A stretch of 64,000 bases of DNA from Rossellomorea sp. BNER (GCA_024213275.1 JANAVG010000001.1:339644-403643); one strand, 5' to 3'; positions 1-8,341 are shown, counted from the first letter of the stretch. The notes: generated by a model not told the origin, from the sequence alone. Translations and numbers: made by a program.

Positions 1-480
1 GCACTTACTTCTGTTGTTTCTTCTCCCTTAGCTGTAGCATGTACCGCTGAATTTGAGGCTGCATGCAATTTAGCGTTTTCACTAGCATGTTCACTTGCCT
101 TGGAATTTACTTTGTTTTCTACTGATGGAGAAACAGTTTCTTCTGTTGATTCTTCTGTCATTTCGGTTTGCTCTTCAGCACTTACTTCTGTTGTTTCTTC
201 TCCCTTAGCTGTAGCATGTACCGCTGAATTTGAGGCTGCATGCAATTTAGCGTTATCACTAGTATGCTCGCTAGCTTGAGAATTTGCTTTGTTTACAACT
301 GATGGATTGACTTTTTCTTCTTTTTTCTTTTTAACGACCATTTCAGTTGTCTCTTCTACTGTTGGTTCTTCTTGCTTCTCAACCACTTTAGCATGAACAG
401 CTGCTTTTGATGCTGCATTCATTTTGGCGTGATCATTTGCATGGACACTTGCCTTTGAGTTTGCTTTATTAACTACAGAT
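1..480 (-). repeat. In-gene tandem repeat, about 177-bp period
   Basis: Three units of about 59 codons lie inside the secreted protein gene. Units starting near 1 and 178 are nearly identical, differing mainly by a few substitutions around 255-285. The unit around 385-480 keeps the same protein motif but has diverged. The array may continue beyond the window, since the first unit begins at the edge. Confidence 0.75.
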
Positions 481-659
481 GGAGTGGCTTTTTTAGTTTT
501 AGTAACAACTTCTGTTTTAACAGCGTTCCCGTTATTAGAAGCATGCTTTCCATGACCTGCAGCTTCACTGATATGTCCACCTGCCAAAGCTCCAACTGAA
601 AGTACGCCTGCCAATACGAAAGATTTTACAACGGTTGATCCTTTAATATTCAATTTCAT
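1..659 (-). CDS. Secreted repeat protein, C-terminus cut by window edge
   Basis: The gene is open at the left edge, so the C-terminus is missing. Translation from ATG at 659 gives a short basic N-terminus (MKLNIKGSTVVKS) and a hydrophobic stretch ending near SEAAG, a likely signal peptide, so the product is probably exported. The rest is Ala/Lys/Glu-rich and built of repeats with the core PSVVNKANSKAS followed by HANDHAKMNAAS. The last two repeats are almost identical at DNA level with a 177-bp (59-residue) period (positions 1-77 match 178-254). The third, promoter-proximal repeat has diverged. An AGGGAGCG-like ribosome site lies upstream. I recognise no enzymatic domain; a surface or matrix protein is possible but unproven. 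Confidence 0.7.
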   Translation of the reverse strand, partial: MKLNIKGSTVVKSFVLAGVLSVGALAGGHISEAAGHGKHASNNGNAVKTEVVTKTKKATPSVVNKANSKASVHANDHAKMNAASKAAVHAKVVEKQEEPTVEETTEMVVKKKKEEKVNPSVVNKANSQASEHTSDNAKLHAASNSAVHATAKGEETTEVSAEEQTEMTEESTEETVSPSVENKVNSKASEHASENAKLHAASNSAVHATAKGEETTEVS

Positions 660-707
660 TTTAAAATTCGCTCCCTTTTCCTTATTTATCCGTGTCGATT
701 CTAACGG

Positions 708-1529
708 TTACATGAAGAAATCAGGAGCACTTTTCGGTGGTTCTGTTGGGGGAGCATGAACCCATTGATTGCGATATACACGTTCTCTAGAACAATAGGA
801 CTGAATTTGACTTATACTCAAACCTTTTTCCGCTTGAAACCACTTTACTATAAAGCTAGTTTGCCCTTGTCCTGTTCGGTCTTTTGTTGTCCCTCCAGGC
901 ACTTTCGTGTTACTCGAATGATTGACAATCTTAATTTCCTTCGGATATTTTTCCGTAGAAAATGGAGTTTTCTTTTGATCTGTTGATATCGCTTTGTCCG
1001 TAACTAACTCGTTGTTTGAAGGAACTTCCTTTTTTATGGTCGATTCTTGAGTTGATTTATCACTAACTTTTGAAAGATTTTTGTCCATCTTTCGAAATGT
1101 CGGTTGCTCCTTAGATACGACTTTATGTACGGGCTTCGAAGGCTTTTCAACATGATTTGATTCTTCAGTTTGAACCTTCTTGTTATTAGGGTGTGGCTTT
1201 TTCTTTGCTTCTTCCTGTTTGGCTTTCGCTTGATTAGGCAAGGTATGCTGAACGGGCTTTTTAGCTTTTTGCACACTGGCTTTCACCGCTTCTCGCGCTT
1301 TTTCACTTGCCTGACTTGGAAGATCTTTTATCTTAGTGTTTCCCTTATTTTTTACTGGAACAGGATTAACCGGTTTCTTTTGATTTTCTGATGCTTTTTC
1401 TATTTCAACTTTATGATGAGAAGTAACTGGTTTCTGGGCCTGACCATCCTTTTTAGCAAAGGCATCTGTTGGAAAAAACAAAGCTACCCCAACAATGAAT
1501 CCCGTTATAATAATATTTCGGAAGTACAT
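708..1529 (-). CDS. Secreted lysine-rich hypothetical protein
   Basis: The product has 273 residues. It starts with a typical signal peptide (hydrophobic residues about 4-20, then TDAFAKK, a likely cleavage site), so it should be exported. Residues about 25-200 are low-complexity, rich in Lys, Pro, Gln, Ser and Thr, and strongly basic. Residues about 210-273 look like a small folded tail with FIVKWFQAEKGLS and one cysteine. The start is backed by GGAGGTG seven bases before ATG. It lies 48 bp upstream of the repeat-protein gene on the same strand, and both may belong to one cell-envelope unit. I recognise no family. A cell-wall or polyanion-binding role is only a guess from charge. Confidence 0.7.
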   Translation of the reverse strand: MYFRNIIITGFIVGVALFFPTDAFAKKDGQAQKPVTSHHKVEIEKASENQKKPVNPVPVKNKGNTKIKDLPSQASEKAREAVKASVQKAKKPVQHTLPNQAKAKQEEAKKKPHPNNKKVQTEESNHVEKPSKPVHKVVSKEQPTFRKMDKNLSKVSDKSTQESTIKKEVPSNNELVTDKAISTDQKKTPFSTEKYPKEIKIVNHSSNTKVPGGTTKDRTGQGQTSFIVKWFQAEKGLSISQIQSYCSRERVYRNQWVHAPPTEPPKSAPDFFM

Positions 1530-1804
1530 ATTTTCACCTCCTTTACGCTCATTAGATGATATTCGACTTAATTCAACATTTTTTGTCCGCTTTTTGTTAA
1601 TTTCGTAAATTCGAACTAATTTTATATAAGTGTTCTGTTACACAAGGGCTATATAATTCAATTTAAATCCCATCAGAAACCAACAAAAATTATTTTTTCC
1701 ACCGAATTGAAATATTTTCTTGGACAAAAGCACTATTCTCATACCCGTTGGACGATTATAATAAGAAGCAGAGTGTAAAGTTTTAAAGGAAAAGGTGTAA
1801 TGTG

Positions 1805-3361
1805 ATGAGTATTTTATCAGTTAAAAACTTAAGTCATGGATTTGGTGACCGTGCTATTTTTAATGATGTCTCTTTTCGTCTTTTAAAAGGAGAGCATATC
1901 GGTTTAATTGGGGCTAACGGTGAGGGTAAATCCACTTTTATGAATATTATTACAGGAAAGCTTGAGCCAGATGAAGGAAAAGTTAGCTGGTCAAAGCGGG
2001 TTCGTGTTGGCTATTTAGATCAGCATACGGTTTTAGAAAAAGGAATGACCATTCGTGATGTCTTGAAAATGGCATTCCAGTATCTTTTTGATATGGAAAA
2101 AGAATTGAATGATCTTTTTGCGAAAATGGGTGAAGTCGATCCTGATGAGCTTGAGAAACTCTTGGATGAAACAGGAACCCTTCAAGATGTACTAACCAAT
2201 AATGATTTTTATATCATTGATGCAAAGGTCGAGGAGACTGCGCGCGGCTTAGGATTAGATGATATTGGTCTTGACCGTGAAGTACAAGACTTGAGCGGAG
2301 GACAGCGTACAAAAGTATTATTGGCGAAGTTATTATTAGAGAAACCGGATATTTTATTACTTGATGAACCGACAAACTACCTTGATGTTAAACATATCGA
2401 ATGGTTGAAGCGATATTTGCAAGAATACGAGAACGCTTTTATTCTTATTTCCCATGACATTCCGTTTTTGAATAGCGTTATCAATCTGATTTATCATATG
2501 GAAAATCAAGAGCTGAATCGCTATGTTGGTGATTATGATGATTTCATGAAAGTTTATGAAATGAAAAAGCAACAACTTGAAGCTGCCTATAAAAAACAAC
2601 AGCAAGAGATTTCCAACTTAAAGGATTTTGTTGCACGTAATAAAGCCCGTGTTTCGACTCGTAATATGGCAATGTCTCGTCAAAAAAAGCTGGATAAAAT
2701 GGACGTCATCGAGCTTGCTGCCGAAAAACCCAAGCCAGAGTTTCGCTTTAAAGAAGCGAAAACTCCTGGAAAAGTTCTTTTTGAAACGAAAAATCTTGTC
2801 ATCGGCTATGATGAACCGCTTTCCAAACCACTTAACCTAAGAATGGAAAGAGGACAAAAGATTGCTTTGTCAGGAGCGAATGGGATTGGTAAGACCACTT
2901 TACTTCGAAGCATTCTTGGTGAAATCAAGCCAGTGTCAGGTAATGTTGAGCTTGGGGAGAATATTGAAATCGGGTACTTCGAACAAGAAATGAAAAATAA
3001 GAATAACAACACTTGTATCGAAGAAGTGTGGAGTGAATTCCCTTCGTTTACCCAATATGAAGTTCGTGCCACCCTTGCAAAATGCGGGCTAACGACTAAA
3101 CACATCGAAAGTAAAGTAGAAGTGTTAAGTGGTGGAGAAAAAGCGAAAGTACGTCTTTGTAAGCTCATCAATAACGAATCAAATCTTCTCGTCCTGGATG
3201 AGCCAACTAACCATCTAGACGTAGATGCAAAAGCAGAACTAAGAAGAGCCCTTCAAGCATACAAAGGCTCCGTTCTTCTCATCTCCCACGAACCAGAGTT
3301 CTACGAAGGACTCGTTACAGAAACATGGAACTGTGAATCCTGGACTACGAAATTATTCTAG
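1805..3361 (+). CDS. yfmM: ABC-F ATPase, YfmM-like
   Basis: A soluble ABC-F protein of 518 residues with two nucleotide-binding domains and no membrane segments. Domain 1 has Walker A GANGEGKS (about 36-43), signature LSGGQRTK and Walker B LLLLDEPTNYLD. Domain 2 has GANGIGKT, LSGGEKAK and LLVLDEPTNHLD. The linker between them (about 245-310) is the Lys/Gln-rich helical hairpin that in ABC-F factors enters the ribosomal E site. The family acts in translation quality control or ribosome protection; this member matches B. subtilis YfmM as I remember it. ATG at 1805 is preferred over GTG at 1802, with AAGGAAAAGG upstream. A strong terminator follows at once. Confidence 0.88.
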   Translation: MSILSVKNLSHGFGDRAIFNDVSFRLLKGEHIGLIGANGEGKSTFMNIITGKLEPDEGKVSWSKRVRVGYLDQHTVLEKGMTIRDVLKMAFQYLFDMEKELNDLFAKMGEVDPDELEKLLDETGTLQDVLTNNDFYIIDAKVEETARGLGLDDIGLDREVQDLSGGQRTKVLLAKLLLEKPDILLLDEPTNYLDVKHIEWLKRYLQEYENAFILISHDIPFLNSVINLIYHMENQELNRYVGDYDDFMKVYEMKKQQLEAAYKKQQQEISNLKDFVARNKARVSTRNMAMSRQKKLDKMDVIELAAEKPKPEFRFKEAKTPGKVLFETKNLVIGYDEPLSKPLNLRMERGQKIALSGANGIGKTTLLRSILGEIKPVSGNVELGENIEIGYFEQEMKNKNNNTCIEEVWSEFPSFTQYEVRATLAKCGLTTKHIESKVEVLSGGEKAKVRLCKLINNESNLLVLDEPTNHLDVDAKAELRRALQAYKGSVLLISHEPEFYEGLVTETWNCESWTTKLF

Positions 3362-3414
3362 GTGGAGTGCTATTATGCGGCCCTAAATAATTACAGGGGA
3401 CATAGCAAAAACCA

Positions 3415-3443
3415 AAAGCACCGCCCAAAAAGGGCGGTGCTTT
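3415..3443 (+). terminator. Rho-independent terminator after yfmM
   Basis: AAAGCACCGCCC pairs perfectly with GGGCGGTGCTTT across an AAAAA loop, about 55 bp after the yfmM stop. The GCGGTGCTTTA half occurs again at 3858-3868, at the end of the convergent GNAT gene. Confidence 0.85.
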
Positions 3444-3444
3444 A

Positions 3445-3857
3445 CTTATTCACCGCGTCACCTCGTCCAGGGACGGTTCTCGATTGGGTTAACGTGCTAA
3501 AGTGTGCGAGAAAAATGGTTGATCAGTTAGATATTCATTTAACTCCTGTTAAATTGACGTTTATCATTCTTTATATCCTATTAGTAATCTAAGAAAAGTC
3601 TATTAAACATTGTCATTAGCTACTAAGTTTAATAGCTACCACCGCAATTTTATTGATAACGTTAATAATTTGTCCGTAATTGAACTTTATTTGTCCGTTT
3701 CATCCAATAATCTGTCCATTTTGGCTGCTAATTTGTCCGAATCTCCCAATAAATTGACCATTCAACAAATTTCGACATACTACTCCACTACCATGACCAC
3801 ACATTAGGCAAAACATCCTATTCACTTTACTGCATTACCGCAATCGAGAACCGTCCC
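3445..3857. repeat. Intergenic element: 17-bp inverted repeat enclosing 21-bp-phased repeats
   Basis: GGGACGGTTCTCGATTG at 3470-3486 is the exact reverse complement of 3841-3857. Between the arms, TGTCC or TGACC recurs at 3671, 3692, 3713, 3734 and 3755, exactly 21 bp apart, with degenerate sequence between. The block is flanked by direct copies of GCGGTGCTTTA (3434-3444 and 3858-3868). No convincing gene lies inside; the small open frames there have no ribosome site and mirror the repeats. Confidence 0.6.
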
Positions 3858-3865
3858 GCGGTGCT

Positions 3866-4321
3866 TTAACGCGGTATATTAAGTGTGTAGTGGTGTTGGG
3901 TGTCTTTGGTGAATCCGATTTTTTTGTATAGTTTTTGGGCGTTGTAGTTGTCGTGGTCGGTTTCGAGTATGACCGCTTTGGCATCTGTTTCCACTGCTAA
4001 TTCCCAGGCCTTATCAATTAGACCATGTGCCACACCTTTTCTTCTTGCCTTTTCTGCTACAAACAAATCATTTAAGATCCACATTCTCTTCATTGAAACT
4101 GAAGAAAACGAAGGATAGAGTTGAGTGAAGCCTACTGGCTCCACTACTCCTCCATTTTCCTCATAGGCATAAAAAATGACTGACTCTTGATTCTCAAGCC
4201 TTTCCTTCAAAAACTTCTCAGCACCAATCAGATCTGACTCCTGCCCATAAAACAAACGATATCCATTGAATAAATCAGTTAAAGAACGAACGTCATCAAC
4301 TACAGCTTTACGATATTTCAC
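3866..4321 (-). CDS. GNAT-family N-acetyltransferase
   Basis: A 151-residue single-domain GNAT protein, full length for the family. It begins MKYRKAVVDDV, the usual first strand and helix. The acetyl-CoA-binding motif A is VAEKARRKGVAHGLI (about 90-104), and the C-terminal motif is NYNAQKLYKKIGF. Such enzymes transfer acetyl from acetyl-CoA to an amine; the substrate cannot be told from sequence. The CDS is followed downstream by the inverted-repeat block, and its stop lies inside the duplicated GCGGTGCTTTA. The upstream S4-domain gene is 36 bp away and may be cotranscribed. Confidence 0.85.
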   Translation of the reverse strand: MKYRKAVVDDVRSLTDLFNGYRLFYGQESDLIGAEKFLKERLENQESVIFYAYEENGGVVEPVGFTQLYPSFSSVSMKRMWILNDLFVAEKARRKGVAHGLIDKAWELAVETDAKAVILETDHDNYNAQKLYKKIGFTKDTQHHYTLNIPR

Positions 4322-4357
4322 AATTTAGCGCCTCCTTTACTTCTTTAAAAGCAGCTG

Positions 4358-4858
4358 TCATTTCAACATAACAACCACAATATCACCTTCAGAGATTTTT
4401 GTGCTTTGCTTCACTTCTTCATCATTAACCCTAACCAATCCTTCTTTTATCTTTCTTGAAATTAGTGAACGGCTCCAGCCTTTTACTCTTTCAGACAGTA
4501 CTTTATCAATTCGAAAGTGTCCATGTACATATCCAATTGTGATCTCAATAAACCCATATCCGTTAAGAAGCTGCTCTTCAATATCTATCATCACATTTAC
4601 ATCTTCCTCTGGTGGTAGTTCTCTATATAACCTTACATGGTTTTCATAGGTTTTATAAATTTCTAACTTTCGATTCCACGTATGGTTTTTTTCACATTTA
4701 TAGATAGCAAAACGGTAGATGTTTTTCCCGTTAGCATTATGTCGTCTAATAAGAGTATCTTTAAACGTCACGACTTTTCCACAATTTGAACAATGTCTAT
4801 TCATATAAAGCTCATGCTCTTGGTCAACTAAGTTCCATACAAGTTCCAGCGATTTCAT
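4358..4858 (-). CDS. Zinc-ribbon plus S4 RNA-binding domain protein
   Basis: A 166-residue protein. The N-terminal half holds a CSNCGK pair (about 23-28) and a later CEKNHTW, which looks like a partial zinc ribbon with Cys/His ligands. The C-terminal half (about 115-166) reads as an S4 domain: DKVLSERVKGWSRS, then ISRKIKEGLVRVNDEEV and KISEGDIV, the pattern of pseudouridine synthases and RqcH/RqcP-type RNA-binding proteins. It probably binds structured RNA or the ribosome. No catalytic domain is present. The start could be ATG at 4858 or the internal ATG at 4804 just before the CSNCGK motif; the first overlaps the upstream fragment by 35 bp. Confidence 0.7.
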   Translation of the reverse strand: MKSLELVWNLVDQEHELYMNRHCSNCGKVVTFKDTLIRRHNANGKNIYRFAIYKCEKNHTWNRKLEIYKTYENHVRLYRELPPEEDVNVMIDIEEQLLNGYGFIEITIGYVHGHFRIDKVLSERVKGWSRSLISRKIKEGLVRVNDEEVKQSTKISEGDIVVVMLK

Positions 4859-5129
4859 ATTCCTTCACCTCATAATAAGATAAAGGAACGTCACAGACTA
4901 TTTGGTTGTCTTGTGGCATGTATTTAGTTTCAGGAAAAACAAAAAGGAGTTCCCCGTCCATATGGAGGAACCCCTCTAGTATACATACTACAGCAGGTTT
5001 GTTCCGTTCCTTTGTAATGGGATTAATAGGCAGACTACTCCCTAGGAGAAAAAACGATCGTTTTTCCGGAGCAATCGTATCCAATTGATTAGGTCCATTA
5101 CAAAGTAAATGTTGGCATAAACAGAACAA
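4824..5129 (-). pseudogene. Possible ComK-like fragment, N-terminally truncated
   Basis: This frame of about 101 residues has no good start: TTG at 5129 has a poor ribosome site, and an in-frame stop lies just upstream of the open stretch. The middle reads RSFFLLGSS, then NKPAVV, then LLFVFPETKYMPQ and DVPLSYYEVKEYE. Order and spacing loosely follow the competence regulator ComK (GSS, KPP, LFPT and VKEF blocks). It may be a decayed or divergent comK paralogue, or a short unknown protein. The ComK match rests on memory of family motifs only, so confidence is low. The 3' end overlaps the start of the S4-domain gene. Confidence 0.33.
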
Positions 5130-5273
5130 ATTCCTTTCTTCCCAAATAGTTTCAACAATATTCTAACATTTCACATCGAAAATTACCATCTTTATCTAAA
5201 CCGAATTCTAATTGATTTACATGATAATCCAAGACATGGGGGAAAGTAGATAAAAAACAAGGAGTCAAACTAC

Positions 5274-5786
5274 ATGAATGAAAAACTGTTTTGGGCAATA
5301 AATCGTTATTCTGGTAGCTCACCCTTTTTGGACAAATTCATGATCCTGATTTCAAATAAGATCCGATATGTCTTTCTTTTTGTTCTTTTGTATTTATGGG
5401 TCCGTGATTCAAGCCTTCAAAAAATATCAAAAAAGGCTATACTTTCTATTATCTGGTCATTCCTACTAAACGGCATATTAAAGAAATGTTTCTATAAACC
5501 ACGTACATTTAAAAAACAAAAAGTAGGAATCCTAACACCTTCAAAAAAAGATTCTTCTTTTCCAAGCAAACATACTCTGCTTTCCTTTGCTATGTCTACC
5601 ACTATTTTTCTTCATGTTCGTGTTCTAGGATCTATCCTGTTGGGATTATCTGCTTTAACGGGATTTTCGCGGATATGGGTAGGACATCATGATCCTTCAG
5701 ACATTACCAAGAGTGCCATTATTGGGAGTTTGTCTAGTGCTTTATTAGATAAAATCTGCCTGTTTTCAAATAAAACTAAGCCATAG
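5274..5786 (+). CDS. PAP2-family membrane phosphatase
   Basis: A 170-residue membrane protein with about five hydrophobic segments and the three PAP2 motifs: KKCFYKPRTF (about 64-73), FPSKHT (about 95-100, the PSGH motif with Lys for Gly) and SRIWVGHHDPSDI (about 138-150) carrying the catalytic Arg and His. Bacillus relatives of the BcrC type dephosphorylate undecaprenyl diphosphate to recycle the cell-wall lipid carrier, sometimes conferring bacitracin resistance. A GGAGTC ribosome site precedes ATG. It stands alone, and a MITE-like repeat follows only 15 bp after the stop. The substrate is inferred. Confidence 0.8.
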   Translation: MNEKLFWAINRYSGSSPFLDKFMILISNKIRYVFLFVLLYLWVRDSSLQKISKKAILSIIWSFLLNGILKKCFYKPRTFKKQKVGILTPSKKDSSFPSKHTLLSFAMSTTIFLHVRVLGSILLGLSALTGFSRIWVGHHDPSDITKSAIIGSLSSALLDKICLFSNKTKP

Positions 5787-5800
5787 AGTTATAAAAAATG

Positions 5801-6020
5801 TCTGTTTTCAAAAGGATTGTTGTTTTTTAAGAACATAAATTTTTGTAAAAAGATTGGTTGGGGAGGAAGGTGCGAGACTCCTAGGGGGAGTAGCGGGACA
5901 GGTGAGAGCAAAGCAGGAGCAAGGCGACGAAGAGGCTCACCTCCCGACCCGCGGAAAGAGAGCATCCTTTCGCTGCAACCAACCCTTTTCAAATAACAAC
6001 AATATTTACGAAAACAGCCT
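5801..6020. mobile_element. MITE-like repeat, copy A (220 bp)
   Basis: The ends TCTGTTTTC..GGATTGTTGTT and AACAACAATATT..GAAAACAGCCT form imperfect terminal inverted repeats. The GC-rich core has GCGAGACTCCTA, GCGGGACAGGTGAG and GAGGCTCACC. It is the reverse orientation of the copy at 57352-57577 and is related to the shorter copy at 22061-22192. There is no coding capacity; the open frames in it are accidental. Confidence 0.75.
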
Positions 6021-6058
6021 AAAAAAATAACCCCACCTCCATTGAGACAGGGTTATTT
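6021..6058 (-). terminator. Terminator of the MFS gene
   Basis: On the minus strand AAATAACCC and GGGTTATTT pair across a 16-base loop, followed by a run of T. It starts four bases after the MFS stop codon. Confidence 0.8.
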
Positions 6059-6061
6059 CCT

Positions 6062-7651
6062 TTATACAGGTTCAGGTTTTTTACTAGCTTGAAGTGTTTC
6101 TTTTTCTACTTCTTTATCACGCTTAATTTTTCCATTTCCTACAGATAAAGCAACAATGATCCCTACTGCTATAAAAATTAATCCAGTCATAAAGACCGTT
6201 GTGAATGATTGTGACCACGCTGCTTCGATGGCTGTAACCACCACTTTACTAATTTCAGACGGTGCTTGAAGAACGCTTGGATTGACAAGAATCCCAAATA
6301 ACGCATCTGTTTTTTCAGTGAGCTGCTGAAGGATTCCTGCAATTGCTGGGTTGCTTTCGGCTTTTGTTACTTCTTCCATATTTCCTTGAAGGGTTTGGTT
6401 CATGACAGCATTCAATACGGTAATCCCGATCGTTCCCCCAATAGAACGGAAAAAGGTTGAGGCAGAAGTAACCGTTCCAAGCTTAGATTTAGGAAACTCA
6501 TTTTGAATAGCAATCATTAAGGTTGGCATCACAAGACCCATCCCAAGTCCCAATACAACCATATAGAGGTACGCTGTTAATTCATTTGACATAGGGTTCA
6601 TCGTACTCATCAAGTAGAAACCTAAAACGGTTGTGATCATTCCTGTAATAAGGACAGAACGGAATGTAAATTTCAATAGCAAGCGTCCACCTATGACACT
6701 TGCAAAAATCATCGAAATCATCATAGGAGTCATGGTAGACCCTGCTTCAGTAGGCGTTACTCCGAGAATACCTTGCATGAACATTGGTACAAACATAATC
6801 GCACCAAACATTCCAAGTCCTAATAAAAATCCTAAAGCATTGGTAGTAGCGAAAACCCTATTTTTAAATAAACTTAAATCTAGGATTGGCTCTTCCGCCC
6901 TTTTTTCGATATACCCAAAGACGATAAATAGAACGATCGCTCCACCAAATAATAAGAAACTTGTTAAGGAAGTCCAGGAAAACTTATCTCCACCAAAATT
7001 AAGGCCAATTAAAAATAAGATAAGCGCTGGAACAAGTGTAGCAATTCCCAAATAATCGATATTCACTTTTTCTTTTTTCTGGATTGCCTCATTTTTTAAC
7101 CCAATATAAATCATTAAGGCGGATAATAAACCAAATGGGACATTAATTAAGAAAATCCAATGCCAACTTATTGTATCAACAATAAAACCACCAATAAATG
7201 GTCCAATGACAGAACTCAGTCCGAATAATGCACCGAAAACCCCTTGCCATTTTGCACGTTGTTCAGCTGTAAAAATGTCCCCGATAATGGTTTGAGATAG
7301 TGGCATAATCATCCCACCACCAATACCTTGTAGACCTCGATAAATAACGAGTTGCTCCATTGTTTCAGCTGTAGCACATAGGGCAGAACCAATAATAAAA
7401 ATGATAACCCCTATTAAGTACAATAACCGCCGACCATATTGATCAGATAACTTCCCTACAATCGGGGTCACCGTTGTAGAAGTAATTAAATAAGCAGTCG
7501 TCACCCATGCAAAAATAGAGAACCCATTAAGTTCTGATATAATGGTTGGCATTGCTGTACCTACGACGGTTTGCTCTAAGGCACTGAAAAACATTCCAAT
7601 AATAAGACCCGTCAAAACCAACCTAGTATTAATTTTCTTCTGTTCTACCAT
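6062..7651 (-). CDS. DHA2-type MFS multidrug efflux transporter
   Basis: A 529-residue transporter with about 14 hydrophobic segments, the size of the DHA2 (EmrB/QacA, LmrB) drug:H+ antiporters. Motif A appears as GKLSDQYGRR (about 66-75). The motif C region reads LSSVIGPFIGGF (about 150-161). It likely exports hydrophobic drugs using the proton gradient. The start ATG at 7651 lies within the 3' end of the marR gene (23-bp overlap), so the two are translationally coupled and share the operator at 8139-8165. The C-terminal tail is cytoplasmic and charged. The substrate is unknown. Confidence 0.9.
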   Translation of the reverse strand: MVEQKKINTRLVLTGLIIGMFFSALEQTVVGTAMPTIISELNGFSIFAWVTTAYLITSTTVTPIVGKLSDQYGRRLLYLIGVIIFIIGSALCATAETMEQLVIYRGLQGIGGGMIMPLSQTIIGDIFTAEQRAKWQGVFGALFGLSSVIGPFIGGFIVDTISWHWIFLINVPFGLLSALMIYIGLKNEAIQKKEKVNIDYLGIATLVPALILFLIGLNFGGDKFSWTSLTSFLLFGGAIVLFIVFGYIEKRAEEPILDLSLFKNRVFATTNALGFLLGLGMFGAIMFVPMFMQGILGVTPTEAGSTMTPMMISMIFASVIGGRLLLKFTFRSVLITGMITTVLGFYLMSTMNPMSNELTAYLYMVVLGLGMGLVMPTLMIAIQNEFPKSKLGTVTSASTFFRSIGGTIGITVLNAVMNQTLQGNMEEVTKAESNPAIAGILQQLTEKTDALFGILVNPSVLQAPSEISKVVVTAIEAAWSQSFTTVFMTGLIFIAVGIIVALSVGNGKIKRDKEVEKETLQASKKPEPV

Positions 7652-8111
7652 ACTTGTTCTCTCCTGTTTGTTTATTTTCTTGAATCGCTATCGCAAGCTT
7701 TTCATAAATGGCAACTAAAGCATTTAAATCTTCTTCACTTAAGTAAGAAAGGTAATGTTTAAACACTTCCTTACGTTTTTTTCTAACATGGGAAAATACC
7801 TTTTTTCCGGATTCAGTCATATAAATAACAACAATTCTCCTATCCTGAGAGTTCCTTTCCCTTTTGACAAATTCATTTTTTATAAGGCGATCAATCATAA
7901 CCGTTATAGCGCTTGGCTTTACCTGTAAAATTTCTGCCAACTCACTAACTCTACATTGATTTCTATCAGAAAGTAACTTTAATATATAAAATTGTGGCCC
8001 AGTTAAACCGAAGTCTTTTATATTAGCTAGGTCTTGCTGTATATGCCTAGTTGAAGTATCAAAAGCTGTAAATAGTCGATCCAAATAGAGGTCTAAATCT
8101 AAAGCACTCAC
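7629..8111 (-). CDS. MarR-family repressor of the efflux gene
   Basis: A 160-residue winged-helix regulator starting at GTG with AAAGGAGG six bases upstream. The HTH is around CRVSELAEILQVKPSAITVMIDRL (about 53-76), and the wing contains DRRIVVIYMTESG. Flanking helices would form the dimer interface. MarR proteins usually repress their own operon and release DNA when a phenolic or drug-like ligand binds. Here the gene is first in a two-gene operon with the MFS pump, and a perfect palindrome overlaps its promoter, which strongly supports autorepression. Confidence 0.92.
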   Translation of the reverse strand: MSALDLDLYLDRLFTAFDTSTRHIQQDLANIKDFGLTGPQFYILKLLSDRNQCRVSELAEILQVKPSAITVMIDRLIKNEFVKRERNSQDRRIVVIYMTESGKKVFSHVRKKRKEVFKHYLSYLSEEDLNALVAIYEKLAIAIQENKQTGENKYGRTEEN

Positions 8112-8138
8112 TTTTTTCCTCCTTTATATTTTATATAG

Positions 8139-8187
8139 TTAATATTTAAACCATTTAAATATTAATGAGTTTAATGGTAAATGTCAA
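8139..8187 (-). promoter_or_regulatory. marR promoter with palindromic operator
   Basis: On the minus strand -35 TTGACA (8187-8182) is 17 bp from -10 TAATAT (8164-8159). A perfect 12-bp inverted repeat, TTAATATTTAAA on each side of a 3-bp centre, spans 8139-8165 and covers the -10 box. This is the expected position of a MarR autorepression operator. Confidence 0.85.
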
Positions 8188-8341
8188 TAATTATTTTTTA
8201 AAAAAAACTTCAAAATGCCTTTTCGAATACAGATGGAATAAAAAATGAACTAACCCTATAAGTAAAGGATTTCGTTTAGACGTGCTTTTTCAAAAAAAGT
8301 GGTCTTAATGACAAAGGATTTGATGGCATATATATAGTTAA

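Noticed and set aside
3362-3807. Two small plus-strand genes after yfmM
   Set aside because: The first reads through the terminator; the second is the translation of the 21-bp-phased repeat. Neither has a ribosome site.
5789-5992. Gene of 67 codons in MITE copy A
   Set aside because: Lies fully in the repeat element, and similar frames arise in copy C (57329-57583).
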